A DNA stretch of 12,899 nt from Spirochaetaceae bacterium. GTDB lineage: Bacteria > Spirochaetota > Spirochaetia > Treponematales > Breznakiellaceae. The stretch covers positions 1 to 12,899 of the forward strand of contig JAIRMP010000155.1 in the NCBI GenBank assembly GCA_031258615.1. Direction: 5' to 3'. The notes under the pieces are model-generated. The model was not told the DNA's origin and did not search any database. It saw only the letters and a program-made list of their open reading frames with translations. Made by a program: the position numbers and the translations under genes. Position 1 is the stretch's first letter, and each line of letters starts with the position of its first letter. Below, in pieces: positions 5,865 through 12,643 of the stretch.

Positions 5865-5893
5865 TCGTTTCCGGCAGACAAAAGGTTAATATG

Positions 5894-5926
5894 CGGCCAA
5901 AAGCAATTGCTTTTGGCCGTGTGTTT
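5894..5926 (+). terminator. Intrinsic terminator of the perR-rubrerythrin unit
   Basis: A perfect 26-base palindrome, CGGCCAAAAGCAA followed by its complement (5894-5919), leads into TGTGTTTTT. It lies 30 bases after the rubrerythrin stop. This is the clearest + strand terminator in the window. Confidence 0.85.
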
Positions 5927-5928
5927 TT

Positions 5929-6136
5929 CCTGTGTGGCGTGCCGCTGTGGGTTGTGCCTGTGGCACAATCCACACGCGGGGACGCTCCCAAATTCACAGG
6001 TTTAATCGTGCCGGGATACTGCCGCCTGTTGCGCTCCGTGCGTAATCCCAAAAATCGTTTCGCAGGCGATTTTTTACCCTGCCAAAACTGCGACAGCGGT
6101 CAGTAAAACCGTGGATTGCGGCACAAAATCCCGCAA
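5929..6136. other. Structured segment with no coding evidence; possible small RNA or palindromic repeat
   Basis: No believable gene lies between 5865 and 6186. An outer stem CCTGTG / CACAGG (5929-5934 with 5995-6000) can enclose two hairpins. One is a long stem at 5942-5979 (CCGC plus TGTGGGTTGTGCC against GGCACAATCCACA plus GCGG, with one bulged C and one G-U). The other is a small one at 5979-5989 (GGGA CGC TCCC); the two share base 5979. A weaker stem GGGAT / ATCCC (6013-6017 with 6045-6049) follows. Next comes AAAATCG / CGATTTT plus extra Ts at 6051-6075, which looks like a terminator. The last hairpin is TTGCGG / CCGCAA (6116-6136). No promoter was found directly upstream. It could be an independent RNA, the 3' end region of the preceding operon, or a decayed repeat. 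Confidence 0.45.
6051..6075 (+). terminator. Terminator-like stem with T run
   Basis: AAAATCG, a 9-base loop, CGATTTT and two more Ts. The stem is mostly A-T, so it is weaker than the terminator at 5894. It would end any transcript that covers the structured segment before it, before the next gene at 6187. Confidence 0.4.
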
Positions 6137-6186
6137 GTACAGCAAACTGCTAGACTTTTTATCTTATCAAAAGTAATGTTAAAATC

Positions 6187-7590
6187 ATGAAGCGCATTTG
6201 CCTCTTACTTACGGCGATCGTTTTAATGTGTAATACCGTTTTCGCACAGGCGGGCGGCATGGTATTTGCCCCGTTTGTTTCATGGGTAAGGGCCGATGTA
6301 AACGGCAGCGAGGTGCAGCTTTCGTGGACGGATTCCCAAAGCGTGAAAGGTCCCGTCTATATCTACCGCTCGTCGGAGCCGTTTAAAAACAACTACAACA
6401 TATCGATGAATCAGGGCATAGAGATTCCATACGGAAGGATGAGATACACGGATATAGTTCCGTTTGAAGGCATCTGGTACTACTTTGTTGTGGCAAGTGA
6501 TGTTAATAACAAAAAGTATGATTTGTTGATTCCGTTCAACAATACGATAGACGTTACCGTAGGCAGGGTAACGCGGAACAACCCGGTTACTTCTGCCGGG
6601 AATGAGGCGTACGCTCCCGTTTTTTATGGTTTTTCCGGTACCCAGCTAACGCCGGAACCTTCCCAGCAGGTTTATGGAAACAGCGGCGCGGGGCAAACGG
6701 CAATGTCCACCGGGAATGTATACGGTGGGTACAGCGCCGCCCCGAATTTCGGGGCGCAATCTACGGTTACAGGGATAAAGGCGACGGCTCACAACGATGG
6801 AATCGAAATTACATTTGACTCCTCTGATCCGAACAAAAGCGCGGTACTTTACAGGAGCTTACAGCCTTTGCGCGGTTTCTCGGATCTGCTTTCCGCAACG
6901 GTCGTGGCCTTGCATGTAAGATCGCCATACATGGATCGTATAAATTCCGGCACAGCATACTACTACGCAGTAGTGTACGAGGATGACATTATGAACGGCC
7001 ACGGCGAAATTTATCCCGGCAGTAACGCCACGCTGATACCGGCGGAAGTATCGCAAAATGCACAGCCAGCGGGGCAGTACGGCGCCGGTACACAGTCGTT
7101 TGACGGCGCCGCCGCAGCTTATCAGCAGCAGGCTCCTGCCGGCGGCGCACCGTTTTCCGGCGGCGTAGTTACGATAAACGAGACCGCTTCAACCGGTAGG
7201 GGAAGTCCCAACACAGTTGACGCATACCAGAATTACCGCTCATACTCGCGTCAGCCGGATGAGACTCTTATCCTAAGGGAACCGAGGGTTTTTAACAGCG
7301 ATATGCAGGCTTCCAGCAGTGATCCGGACGATAGGCGGCTTGCCCTGATAATTCAGGGGCCCTTCATGTGGAGGGATTGGCAGGCAGCGCGCTCGGATTT
7401 GACGGACTTTATTGTTGAGGCTTCAAACAGCACGGCGGAAAATCGCGCGCGTTTCTACCTGGCCCAGTGTTGGTACTTTATCGGGGATATACGGATGGCG
7501 CTTTCTGCCTTTTTAAAGCTGCAACGTGTTTATCCGGAGGAAGCCGAGCTATGGGTGCAGGCCTGCCTGAATAAACTGGCGGAACGTTGA
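6187..7590 (+). CDS. Secreted protein with two fibronectin-III-like repeats and a helical (TPR-like) C-terminus
   Basis: A 467-residue protein of unknown function. Residues 1-20 form a signal peptide with likely cleavage at VFA|Q. The Cys at 15 is not in a convincing lipobox (LMC), so export by signal peptidase I is preferred. Two beta-rich repeats follow, at about 38-125 and 198-285. They share a plan: a strand with LSW or ITF, then YIYRSSEPFK (58-67) or VLYRSLQPLR (220-229), then WYYFVVASD or YYYAVVYED. This looks like an internal duplication of an Fn3-type fold. Gly/Ser/Gln/Ala/Pro-rich linkers lie at about 136-195 and 288-345. Residues 385-467 are helical and alternate like tetratricopeptide helices (ARFYLAQCWYFIGDIRMALSAFLKLQRVYP). 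Periplasmic or surface scaffolding is an inference. No Shine-Dalgarno is evident before the ATG. It is 50 bases ahead of argF on the same strand. Confidence 0.8.
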   Translation: MKRICLLLTAIVLMCNTVFAQAGGMVFAPFVSWVRADVNGSEVQLSWTDSQSVKGPVYIYRSSEPFKNNYNISMNQGIEIPYGRMRYTDIVPFEGIWYYFVVASDVNNKKYDLLIPFNNTIDVTVGRVTRNNPVTSAGNEAYAPVFYGFSGTQLTPEPSQQVYGNSGAGQTAMSTGNVYGGYSAAPNFGAQSTVTGIKATAHNDGIEITFDSSDPNKSAVLYRSLQPLRGFSDLLSATVVALHVRSPYMDRINSGTAYYYAVVYEDDIMNGHGEIYPGSNATLIPAEVSQNAQPAGQYGAGTQSFDGAAAAYQQQAPAGGAPFSGGVVTINETASTGRGSPNTVDAYQNYRSYSRQPDETLILREPRVFNSDMQASSSDPDDRRLALIIQGPFMWRDWQAARSDLTDFIVEASNSTAENRARFYLAQCWYFIGDIRMALSAFLKLQRVYPEEAELWVQACLNKLAER

Positions 7591-7640
7591 CGCGGATGCA
7601 AAACTTGACCAGCACGGGTTTTTATGAATAAACTAACCGA

Positions 7641-8588
7641 ATGAATATGAATGCGTTGAAAGGGCGATCATTGCTCACATGGCTTGATTTTACGGCGGAC
7701 GAGATTCTCTGTTACCTTGAGTTCTCAAAAAAAGTAAAGGATGAGGCAAAGCGCGGCGAATTGAAGCAGCGTTTTCTGGGAAAGACTGTTGCGCTTCTGT
7801 TTGAAAAACATTCCACGCGGACAAGGTGCGCTTTCGAGACGGCGCTGGCCGAGGAAGGCGGACGCGGTATTTTCCTTGCGATGGCGGACACGCACATAGG
7901 CGTGGAGGAATCGGTGGCGGACAGCGCCCGTGTTTTCGGGCGTATGTTCAGCGCGATAGAGTTCAGGGGTTTTAAGCAGTCCATGGCGGAAGACCTTGCG
8001 AAGTATTCCGGCATACCGGTATTCAACGGGCTTACGGACGAGTTTCACCCGACTCAGGTACTTGCCGACATAATGACGCTGGAAGAAAACTTTGGCCCCT
8101 GCAAAGGCCGCAAACTATGCTTTTCCGGCGACGGGCGTAACAATGTCGCCCGTTCACTGATGGTGATCTGCTCAAAGCTGGGCGTCAACTTTACCGTCGT
8201 TACCCCGCAGAACCTTAACCCGGACCCTGTGCTGGTAGCAAAATGCGAAGGGTTCGCGAAGGACTCCGGAGCAAAAATCGTGATTACAGACAGGACGGAC
8301 GCCGTTGAGGGGGCGGACGCAATCTACACGGACGTTTGGGCGTCGATGGGCGAGGAAGCAAAAAAGAAAGAACGTGTAGAACTGCTGCGTCCGTACCAGG
8401 TGAACCAGGCGCTGATGGACAAGACGGGACGAGGCGACACGATATTCCTCCACTGCCTGCCGGCGATTCGGGGCGAGGACGTGAGCGCGGACGTGATCGA
8501 CGGCGGACAGTCCCGCGTCTGGGACGAAGCCGAGAACCGCAAGCATACGATAAAGGCAATCATGCTCGCCAGCATAGGAAACCTATAG
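7641..8588 (+). CDS. argF: Ornithine carbamoyltransferase
   Basis: Transfers the carbamoyl group between carbamoyl phosphate and ornithine / citrulline; cytosolic, active as a trimer in the family. 315 residues with the full motif set: FEKHSTRTRCAFE (carbamoyl-phosphate loop, STRTR 58-62), FRGFKQ (108-113), HPTQ (136-139), SGDGRNN (162-168), TDVWASMG (230-237), FLHCLPA with the catalytic Cys (269-275) and DEAENRKHTIKA (295-306). The segment between HCLPA and DEAENR is short, as in the B. subtilis-type enzymes. Direction cannot be told from the sequence: it could be biosynthetic (ArgF) or part of arginine breakdown (ArcB). No other arginine gene is nearby. A second ATG at 7647 is a possible start. 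The Shine-Dalgarno is weak, and a 6-codon ORF ends over the start codon. Confidence 0.93.
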   Translation: MNMNALKGRSLLTWLDFTADEILCYLEFSKKVKDEAKRGELKQRFLGKTVALLFEKHSTRTRCAFETALAEEGGRGIFLAMADTHIGVEESVADSARVFGRMFSAIEFRGFKQSMAEDLAKYSGIPVFNGLTDEFHPTQVLADIMTLEENFGPCKGRKLCFSGDGRNNVARSLMVICSKLGVNFTVVTPQNLNPDPVLVAKCEGFAKDSGAKIVITDRTDAVEGADAIYTDVWASMGEEAKKKERVELLRPYQVNQALMDKTGRGDTIFLHCLPAIRGEDVSADVIDGGQSRVWDEAENRKHTIKAIMLASIGNL

Positions 8589-8658
8589 GCGCCTCTGTTA
8601 CAGGGCTGTAGCGAGGGGGTGGCAACCGCAAAGCGGTTGCCATAGGAGTTTGCGCCTA
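8586..8658. other. Nested inverted repeat after argF
   Basis: TAGGCGC (8586-8592) pairs with GCGCCTA (8652-8658) and encloses a perfect 9-bp hairpin GGCAACCGC AAA GCGGTTGCC (8621-8641). The outer arm overlaps the argF stop codon. It lies in the 138-base gap between the convergent argF and transporter genes. No T run follows the stems on either strand, so it is not a standard intrinsic terminator. It could protect transcript ends or be a repeat element. The size and the 7-bp outer stem recall a tRNA, but T-arm and D-arm features are absent. Confidence 0.5.
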
Positions 8659-8726
8659 AAACCATGAACAAGCCGTAGGGAAAGTCTGTCCAAAACAGGT
8701 ATGGGACCAAAATTTATGGGTCAAGT

Positions 8727-9695
8727 TTAGCGCTTGCGGCGGGGAGGCTCATTGCGAATTATGAGCAGAACCCTTGTAATAAGCGTCATTACGGGGAGTT
8801 CTATCAGCGGCTCAATGATCATAATCAAATGGATGAGCGGTTCGTCAGGAAAGGCCATGAGGGCCACACCAAGAGTCATGGGAGAATTTTTTGCTATGGT
8901 TGTCAGGGTTAAACTGGCGGTGTCTTCATAGGAATACTGAAAGGCCCTGCCTGCCGATTGGGCCAAAACAAAATTGATAGTATAAAACAGGCTAAGCGGA
9001 ATAAGCAGCGCGGCCACCACATTTAAATTACCCAGCAGGCTGCCGCCTTTTGCGGCAAACATGGCCATAATTGCCATTGCAAGCAGTACAATCTGAAGCG
9101 CTCCGAATGTCGCCAGTACTTTTTTCCGGTTACCGCTGTTCCGCATTTTTTCCAGCAGAAACTTTCCCGCCTGCGCCAGTGAAAATGGAAGAAGCAGCAT
9201 GACGGCAATGCTGACAAGCACCGCCTTGACATTGACGGTCCCGGAAGCGCCGCCCAGGAGCAAAAGGTAAACCGGCAGCAACACCACCTGGAATACGAGG
9301 TTAGCCGGCAGTACGCTTGCCGATAGTGGAACATTACCCTTTGCTGTGCCGGTGAATACAAGATACCAGTCGGTGCATGGCGTTACCATTAACATTATAA
9401 ATCCAATTTGTAAAACGGGAGAACCGGAGAGAAACAGTTTTCCCAGCGTCCATACCAGCAACGGCGTCCAAACAAAGTTAATGGAAACCGCTGTGACGGA
9501 GAATTTTATATTGGCAAATGCTTTTCGGTAGTCTTTTAACGGAATATTTAAAAAGGCGCCGAATAACATTATAAACAGAAACGGCGTCACAAAAATTTCC
9601 GCGTACCGTTCCACAGCCGGAATCCGGCCAAATAGCAGGCCAACGGGTATTGCGGAAAAAATAATCAGCGTCTGATATTTTTCAATTTTGCTCAT
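8727..9695 (-). CDS. Acr3/BASS-superfamily membrane transporter (arsenite-exporter-like)
   Basis: A 322-residue integral inner-membrane protein with about ten hydrophobic segments, for example 8-25, 35-50, 65-88, 93-106, 128-149, 158-175, 197-214, 224-246, 268-283 and 287-313. Landmarks of the bile acid:Na+ symporter / Acr3 superfamily are MVTPCTDWYLVFTGTAKGN (C107, the counterpart of the Cys needed for metalloid transport in Acr3) and EPLIELPVM near 295-303. The C-terminus is basic (PPRRKR). Arsenite or antimonite export is the nearest family role, but no arsR, arsC or other arsenic gene is present, so the substrate is open. It is the last gene of the flagellar strand and its ATG overlaps the stop of the small ORF before it as ATGA. 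It has no good Shine-Dalgarno of its own, which fits coupled translation. Confidence 0.82.
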   Translation of the reverse strand: MSKIEKYQTLIIFSAIPVGLLFGRIPAVERYAEIFVTPFLFIMLFGAFLNIPLKDYRKAFANIKFSVTAVSINFVWTPLLVWTLGKLFLSGSPVLQIGFIMLMVTPCTDWYLVFTGTAKGNVPLSASVLPANLVFQVVLLPVYLLLLGGASGTVNVKAVLVSIAVMLLLPFSLAQAGKFLLEKMRNSGNRKKVLATFGALQIVLLAMAIMAMFAAKGGSLLGNLNVVAALLIPLSLFYTINFVLAQSAGRAFQYSYEDTASLTLTTIAKNSPMTLGVALMAFPDEPLIHLIMIIEPLIELPVMTLITRVLLIIRNEPPRRKR

Positions 9696-9850
9696 GAAAT
9701 TTCACGTAAATTTTCAATTCGCCTCGGTAAATACGGATGGGATATGAACATAGATACAATAATAACATATACCGCCGCCAATTTTTCACTAAAACCACGA
9801 AACAATTTCGGCAGAAATATTATACAAAATATAATGCCAAAAAGAACCAT
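9692..9850 (-). CDS. Small membrane protein, 52 residues, unrecognised
   Basis: The ORF starts with ATG seven bases after the fliD stop and ends with a TGA that overlaps the transporter ATG (ATGA). The product is MVLFGIIFCIIFLPKLF, a short polar loop (RGFSEK), a second hydrophobic stretch LAAVYVIIVSMFIS, then a basic tail HPYLPRRIENLREIS. Two membrane segments are plausible. Upstream, AGGCGG lies only three bases before the ATG and within a stem CCGCC / GGCGG (9854-9867) that spans the fliD stop, so a ribosome finishing fliD could open the site. Base composition is more AT-rich than fliD, as expected from hydrophobic codons. The family is unknown; a chance ORF cannot be fully excluded, but the spacing on both sides argues for a real gene. 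Confidence 0.55.
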   Translation of the reverse strand: MVLFGIIFCIIFLPKLFRGFSEKLAAVYVIIVSMFISHPYLPRRIENLREIS

Positions 9851-9857
9851 GAACCGC

Positions 9858-12068
9858 CTAGCGGCGGCTGCCCGTCTGACGGCCAAATTGTTCAAGCGAA
9901 TCGGACATGCGTTCCATGCGGGTATAGGCGCCTTCAAGTTCGCTGTACTGGGTCTTGAGGGTTTGCTCCTTTATAGTCAGTTGGCGGTCCAGCGTGTCTA
10001 TGCGGCGGTCGTTGGCCGATATGCGGGAGTCTAGCCCTGAGGTCTTTGCCGCTATGATGCCGCCCAACTCGACGTAAGGCTGAAGGGTCTGGTTTAACGT
10101 GTAGGCAAGCCCTGTATCAATGATCAGGTCGCCGTCACTGTCCCTGCCAAAGAGTTGTTTCAGCGTGTCCATGTTGGTTCGGAGCGCCTCGTCAAAGGCC
10201 GATTCGTTTATTTCCATGTAGCCGCGCATCTTGGTCGGGTCGTAACCGCCGCCGCGCCGCGCGTCCGTCATTATTCCAAATGACGAGAGCAGGTGTTCCT
10301 GCCCCGATGAGTCAGCGTACGGAGAGGTCATTATCTGCTGGAGCCTGCCCCTGAAACGTACCAGATCGTTGTCGGCGGAAAACACGCCCAGCCTGCCGCG
10401 CAGCTCGTTCTGCTCCTCCTCGGTAAGGTATGTGAGCTCCCGTATCACGCTCTCGTCGTTGCGGGTAAGCACGTTCAGTTCCGCCATCAGGCGGTTGTAG
10501 TTGCCGACAAGCGTTATCACCGCGTCCTTAACCGCCTCCGTGTCGGCGTCCACTTCGATCGTTACCGGCGTTTCGCCGGCCGCCCGCGCGTTCAGGGTAA
10601 CGCCGGGTAGGAGGTCGTCTATCGTGTTGGAGGGGCGCTGTACCTCTATGCCGTCCATCAGCACGATTGCGTCCTGCGCGGTCGAAACCGGGTTGAGCGG
10701 ACGGACATCCCCGCCGGCGGGGGCCGGGTCGAAAAGCTGTATGTTTCGTATAGACACAGAGCGGTGGGTGTTGTCGTTGTTGATGTTTATGCCGGTGATG
10801 GTCCTGCCGTCCGCCAGCGGGTAGAGCTGGTACTGGTTCTGGGAGAAGGCTGGGGAGTCCTTTATGGGCGGCAGCGCGGCGCTCGTCCCGTCGCTGAATT
10901 CCAGGCTGAGGACTGACAGGTTGTCCACGCGGGCGGCAGCCGGGCTGACGGGGGATTCGGCTGCCGGAGTGCTGGGAGGATAGTCCGGCATCCCGTCCGC
11001 CACATCCTGCGCCGATAGATCGGACGGGACATCCACGGCAGCGCCCGCCGCGCCAGTGTCCGCGGCGCCCGTGCCGGCGCGTTGACGCTGTATCACGTAC
11101 TTGCCGTCCACGATGGCCTCCCCGCCGTCCGCCGGGGCCGAGGGGATGGCAGGCTGAGGCGGGAATGCGGCGTTCCCGCCGAATGCGGCGTTCCCGCCGG
11201 GAACGCCGGCGCTTCCAGCGCCCGCAGCGGACGAAGTGATCGGTGCGCTTGGGGCTGCCGGCAGTACGTCCGCAGCCGTAATTGATGTCTCGAAACGCAG
11301 TATCAGCGTGGGCGCCGGCGCGACATTGCCCAGCGAAATGTTTATGTTGGACATGGGCGGCGCCCGCATACCATCGCCTGAGACGGACTCGTTTATCGCC
11401 GAAGCGCCCCGCGCCGCTACCGCCTTGATGTTGGTAACTTTAGGCTCCGCAGCGGCCTGTCCCACGATGCCGGTTTGCAGGGCCAAACGGAGAGCGTCAT
11501 CTGAAAAGGTAAGGCGGTTTTCCGCGCCCGTTACAAGCGATTCCAGCACGAGCGACTTGCTGCCTTTCTGTACGGCGACAAGGCCGGCCTTTACCGTACC
11601 CTGACCGCGCCGGTTCAGCGTATCCACAAATTCCTGGACGCTGCCGCCCGGAAACTTAAATGAAACACTTTTACCGCCTACGGAGAAGGAGTACTCGCCT
11701 TGGGACACCTGAAAAGAACCGTCCAGCGGCTTTGAAATGAAGCGATCGGCTGCCGCCGTCTGTTTTACCGTGAATTCATGCTGTCCGGTATCAGCGTCAC
11801 GCGATACGGTCGCGCCGAGCGCTCCCTCGTTGCTGGAAACGGCTGACCTGTCGTTGAACGGATTCTGGTACGAGTACAACATACGGGAGTCTTCCCGCAG
11901 TTGGGTGATACGCAGTCCAAGATTCTGCCAGTTTGTCTTTTGCGCGGCAAGCGTTTCGTTGGTCCGCTCGATCCGCTGCCTGGGAAGGCGTTCAACCTTC
12001 ATAATATTTTCGACAATCTTTTCCGTATCAAACCGGCTTTTTACACCCGGTATAGATATGTCAGGCAT
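9858..12068 (-). CDS. fliD: Flagellar hook-associated protein 2 / filament cap
   Basis: FliD caps the growing flagellar filament (periplasmic in spirochaetes) and guides flagellin folding. 736 residues, longer than the common 450-680. The N-terminal domain (1-110) has the usual start DISIPGVKSRFDTEKIVENIMKVE and KTNWQNLGLRITQLR. The FliD_C domain begins near 464 (AQDAIVLMDGIEVQRPSN, DDLLPGVTLNARAAG) and goes on through SSFGIMTD (595-602) to a coiled coil (about 675-725). Extra length comes from an Ala/Pro/Gly-rich insert at about 266-380 that includes the exact hexapeptide duplication GGNAAFGGNAAF (291-302). The ATG has GGGG 12 bases upstream, a long spacing. It lies 21 bases after the flaG stop and is probably cotranscribed with it. 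Confidence 0.93.
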   Translation of the reverse strand: MPDISIPGVKSRFDTEKIVENIMKVERLPRQRIERTNETLAAQKTNWQNLGLRITQLREDSRMLYSYQNPFNDRSAVSSNEGALGATVSRDADTGQHEFTVKQTAAADRFISKPLDGSFQVSQGEYSFSVGGKSVSFKFPGGSVQEFVDTLNRRGQGTVKAGLVAVQKGSKSLVLESLVTGAENRLTFSDDALRLALQTGIVGQAAAEPKVTNIKAVAARGASAINESVSGDGMRAPPMSNINISLGNVAPAPTLILRFETSITAADVLPAAPSAPITSSAAGAGSAGVPGGNAAFGGNAAFPPQPAIPSAPADGGEAIVDGKYVIQRQRAGTGAADTGAAGAAVDVPSDLSAQDVADGMPDYPPSTPAAESPVSPAAARVDNLSVLSLEFSDGTSAALPPIKDSPAFSQNQYQLYPLADGRTITGININNDNTHRSVSIRNIQLFDPAPAGGDVRPLNPVSTAQDAIVLMDGIEVQRPSNTIDDLLPGVTLNARAAGETPVTIEVDADTEAVKDAVITLVGNYNRLMAELNVLTRNDESVIRELTYLTEEEQNELRGRLGVFSADNDLVRFRGRLQQIMTSPYADSSGQEHLLSSFGIMTDARRGGGYDPTKMRGYMEINESAFDEALRTNMDTLKQLFGRDSDGDLIIDTGLAYTLNQTLQPYVELGGIIAAKTSGLDSRISANDRRIDTLDRQLTIKEQTLKTQYSELEGAYTRMERMSDSLEQFGRQTGSRR
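11163..11198. repeat. Exact 18-bp tandem duplication inside fliD
   Basis: GAATGCGGCGTTCCCGCC occurs twice back to back on the + strand and gives the GGNAAF hexapeptide twice in FliD. It keeps the frame and lies in the low-complexity linker, so copy-number change by slippage would be tolerated. Confidence 0.85.
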
Positions 12069-12089
12069 GAACTTTATTACCCCGGTCCG

Positions 12090-12467
12090 CTAAACTTTTT
12101 CGTCAAACAAGAAACCTATGGCCTCTTCTATTTTGCTGTGAAGGCGCTGCAACTCTTCCGGCGGCAGCACTTTTATTACCTTATCGGTATCGGGATCTAT
12201 CACATTGACGGTTATCTCGTTTGATTCATGGTTTATGACAAACTGTAATTTCTTGTTAAAGGCAAGACTTATTTTTTGAAGTCGCTCAACCCCGGCCCTA
12301 ATCTTTTTCGGTGTATCATTTCCGGGCAGGCTGGCGGAGAACCGTTTAACTTCGTTGTCCCAGTTTGAGTCATTCGCCAGCGAAGCGCCATACTCCACAT
12401 TCGGCCTGCGTTTTGCCGCCGCAGCCTGAAGCGCGGAAAGTCCTGTTTCAACAACACTTGCTACCAT
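12090..12467 (-). CDS. flaG: FlaG-family flagellar protein
   Basis: A 125-residue protein from ATG 12467. The C-terminal half is the FlaG domain: AFNKKLQFVINHESNEITVNVID (69-91), TDKVIKVLPPEELQRLHSKIEEAIGFLFDEKV (94-125), matching the family pattern of a beta hairpin followed by an (I/L)PPEE helix. FlaG proteins affect filament length or cap function and are often encoded beside fliD. An upstream TTG (12473, giving MNMVAS...) has GGGGG at six bases, a better spacing than the 12 bases to the ATG, so the start is not certain. The frame also stays open to an ATG at 12584, but that part overlaps the flagellin terminator and reads as non-coding. It lies downstream of the flagellin terminator and so needs its own promoter or read-through; none was clear. 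Confidence 0.85.
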   Translation of the reverse strand: MVASVVETGLSALQAAAAKRRPNVEYGASLANDSNWDNEVKRFSASLPGNDTPKKIRAGVERLQKISLAFNKKLQFVINHESNEITVNVIDPDTDKVIKVLPPEELQRLHSKIEEAIGFLFDEKV

Positions 12468-12546
12468 ATTCAAAATATACCCCCTGTTTGTGGACAATGG
12501 ATACCACCGTCCAAAATGAATTTCTACCGGCATAAACCGGACATTC

Positions 12547-12586
12547 AAAAAGAAAAAGATGGGGAAGCGCGCGAACCTCCCCATCT
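12547..12586 (-). terminator. Intrinsic terminator of the flagellin gene
   Basis: On the - strand AGATGGGGA, a 12-base loop, TCCCCATCT, then TTTTCTTTTT. The stem is a perfect 9 bp with a strong U tract. It lies 58 bases after the flagellin stop and separates flagellin from flaG-fliD. Confidence 0.85.
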
Positions 12587-12643
12587 CTTGTGATAAAAGA
12601 CAACGTCCAGAAGTCTCTTATCTAAAAAAGTTTTACCCCATCC

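Noticed and set aside
5602..6051. 149-codon reverse ORF across the rubrerythrin terminator
   Set aside because: It runs antisense through the rubrerythrin gene and a perfect terminator palindrome; the product is Arg/Pro/Thr-rich shadow sequence.
6187..6250. Lipoprotein signal at Cys15 of the secreted protein
   Set aside because: Met at -1 and Leu at -2 do not fit a lipobox, and VFA|Q at 20 is a good signal peptidase I site.
8586..8658. tRNA-like gene (73 bases, 7-bp acceptor-like stem)
   Set aside because: No D arm, no anticodon arm and no TTC-type T arm; the inner hairpin is in the wrong place.
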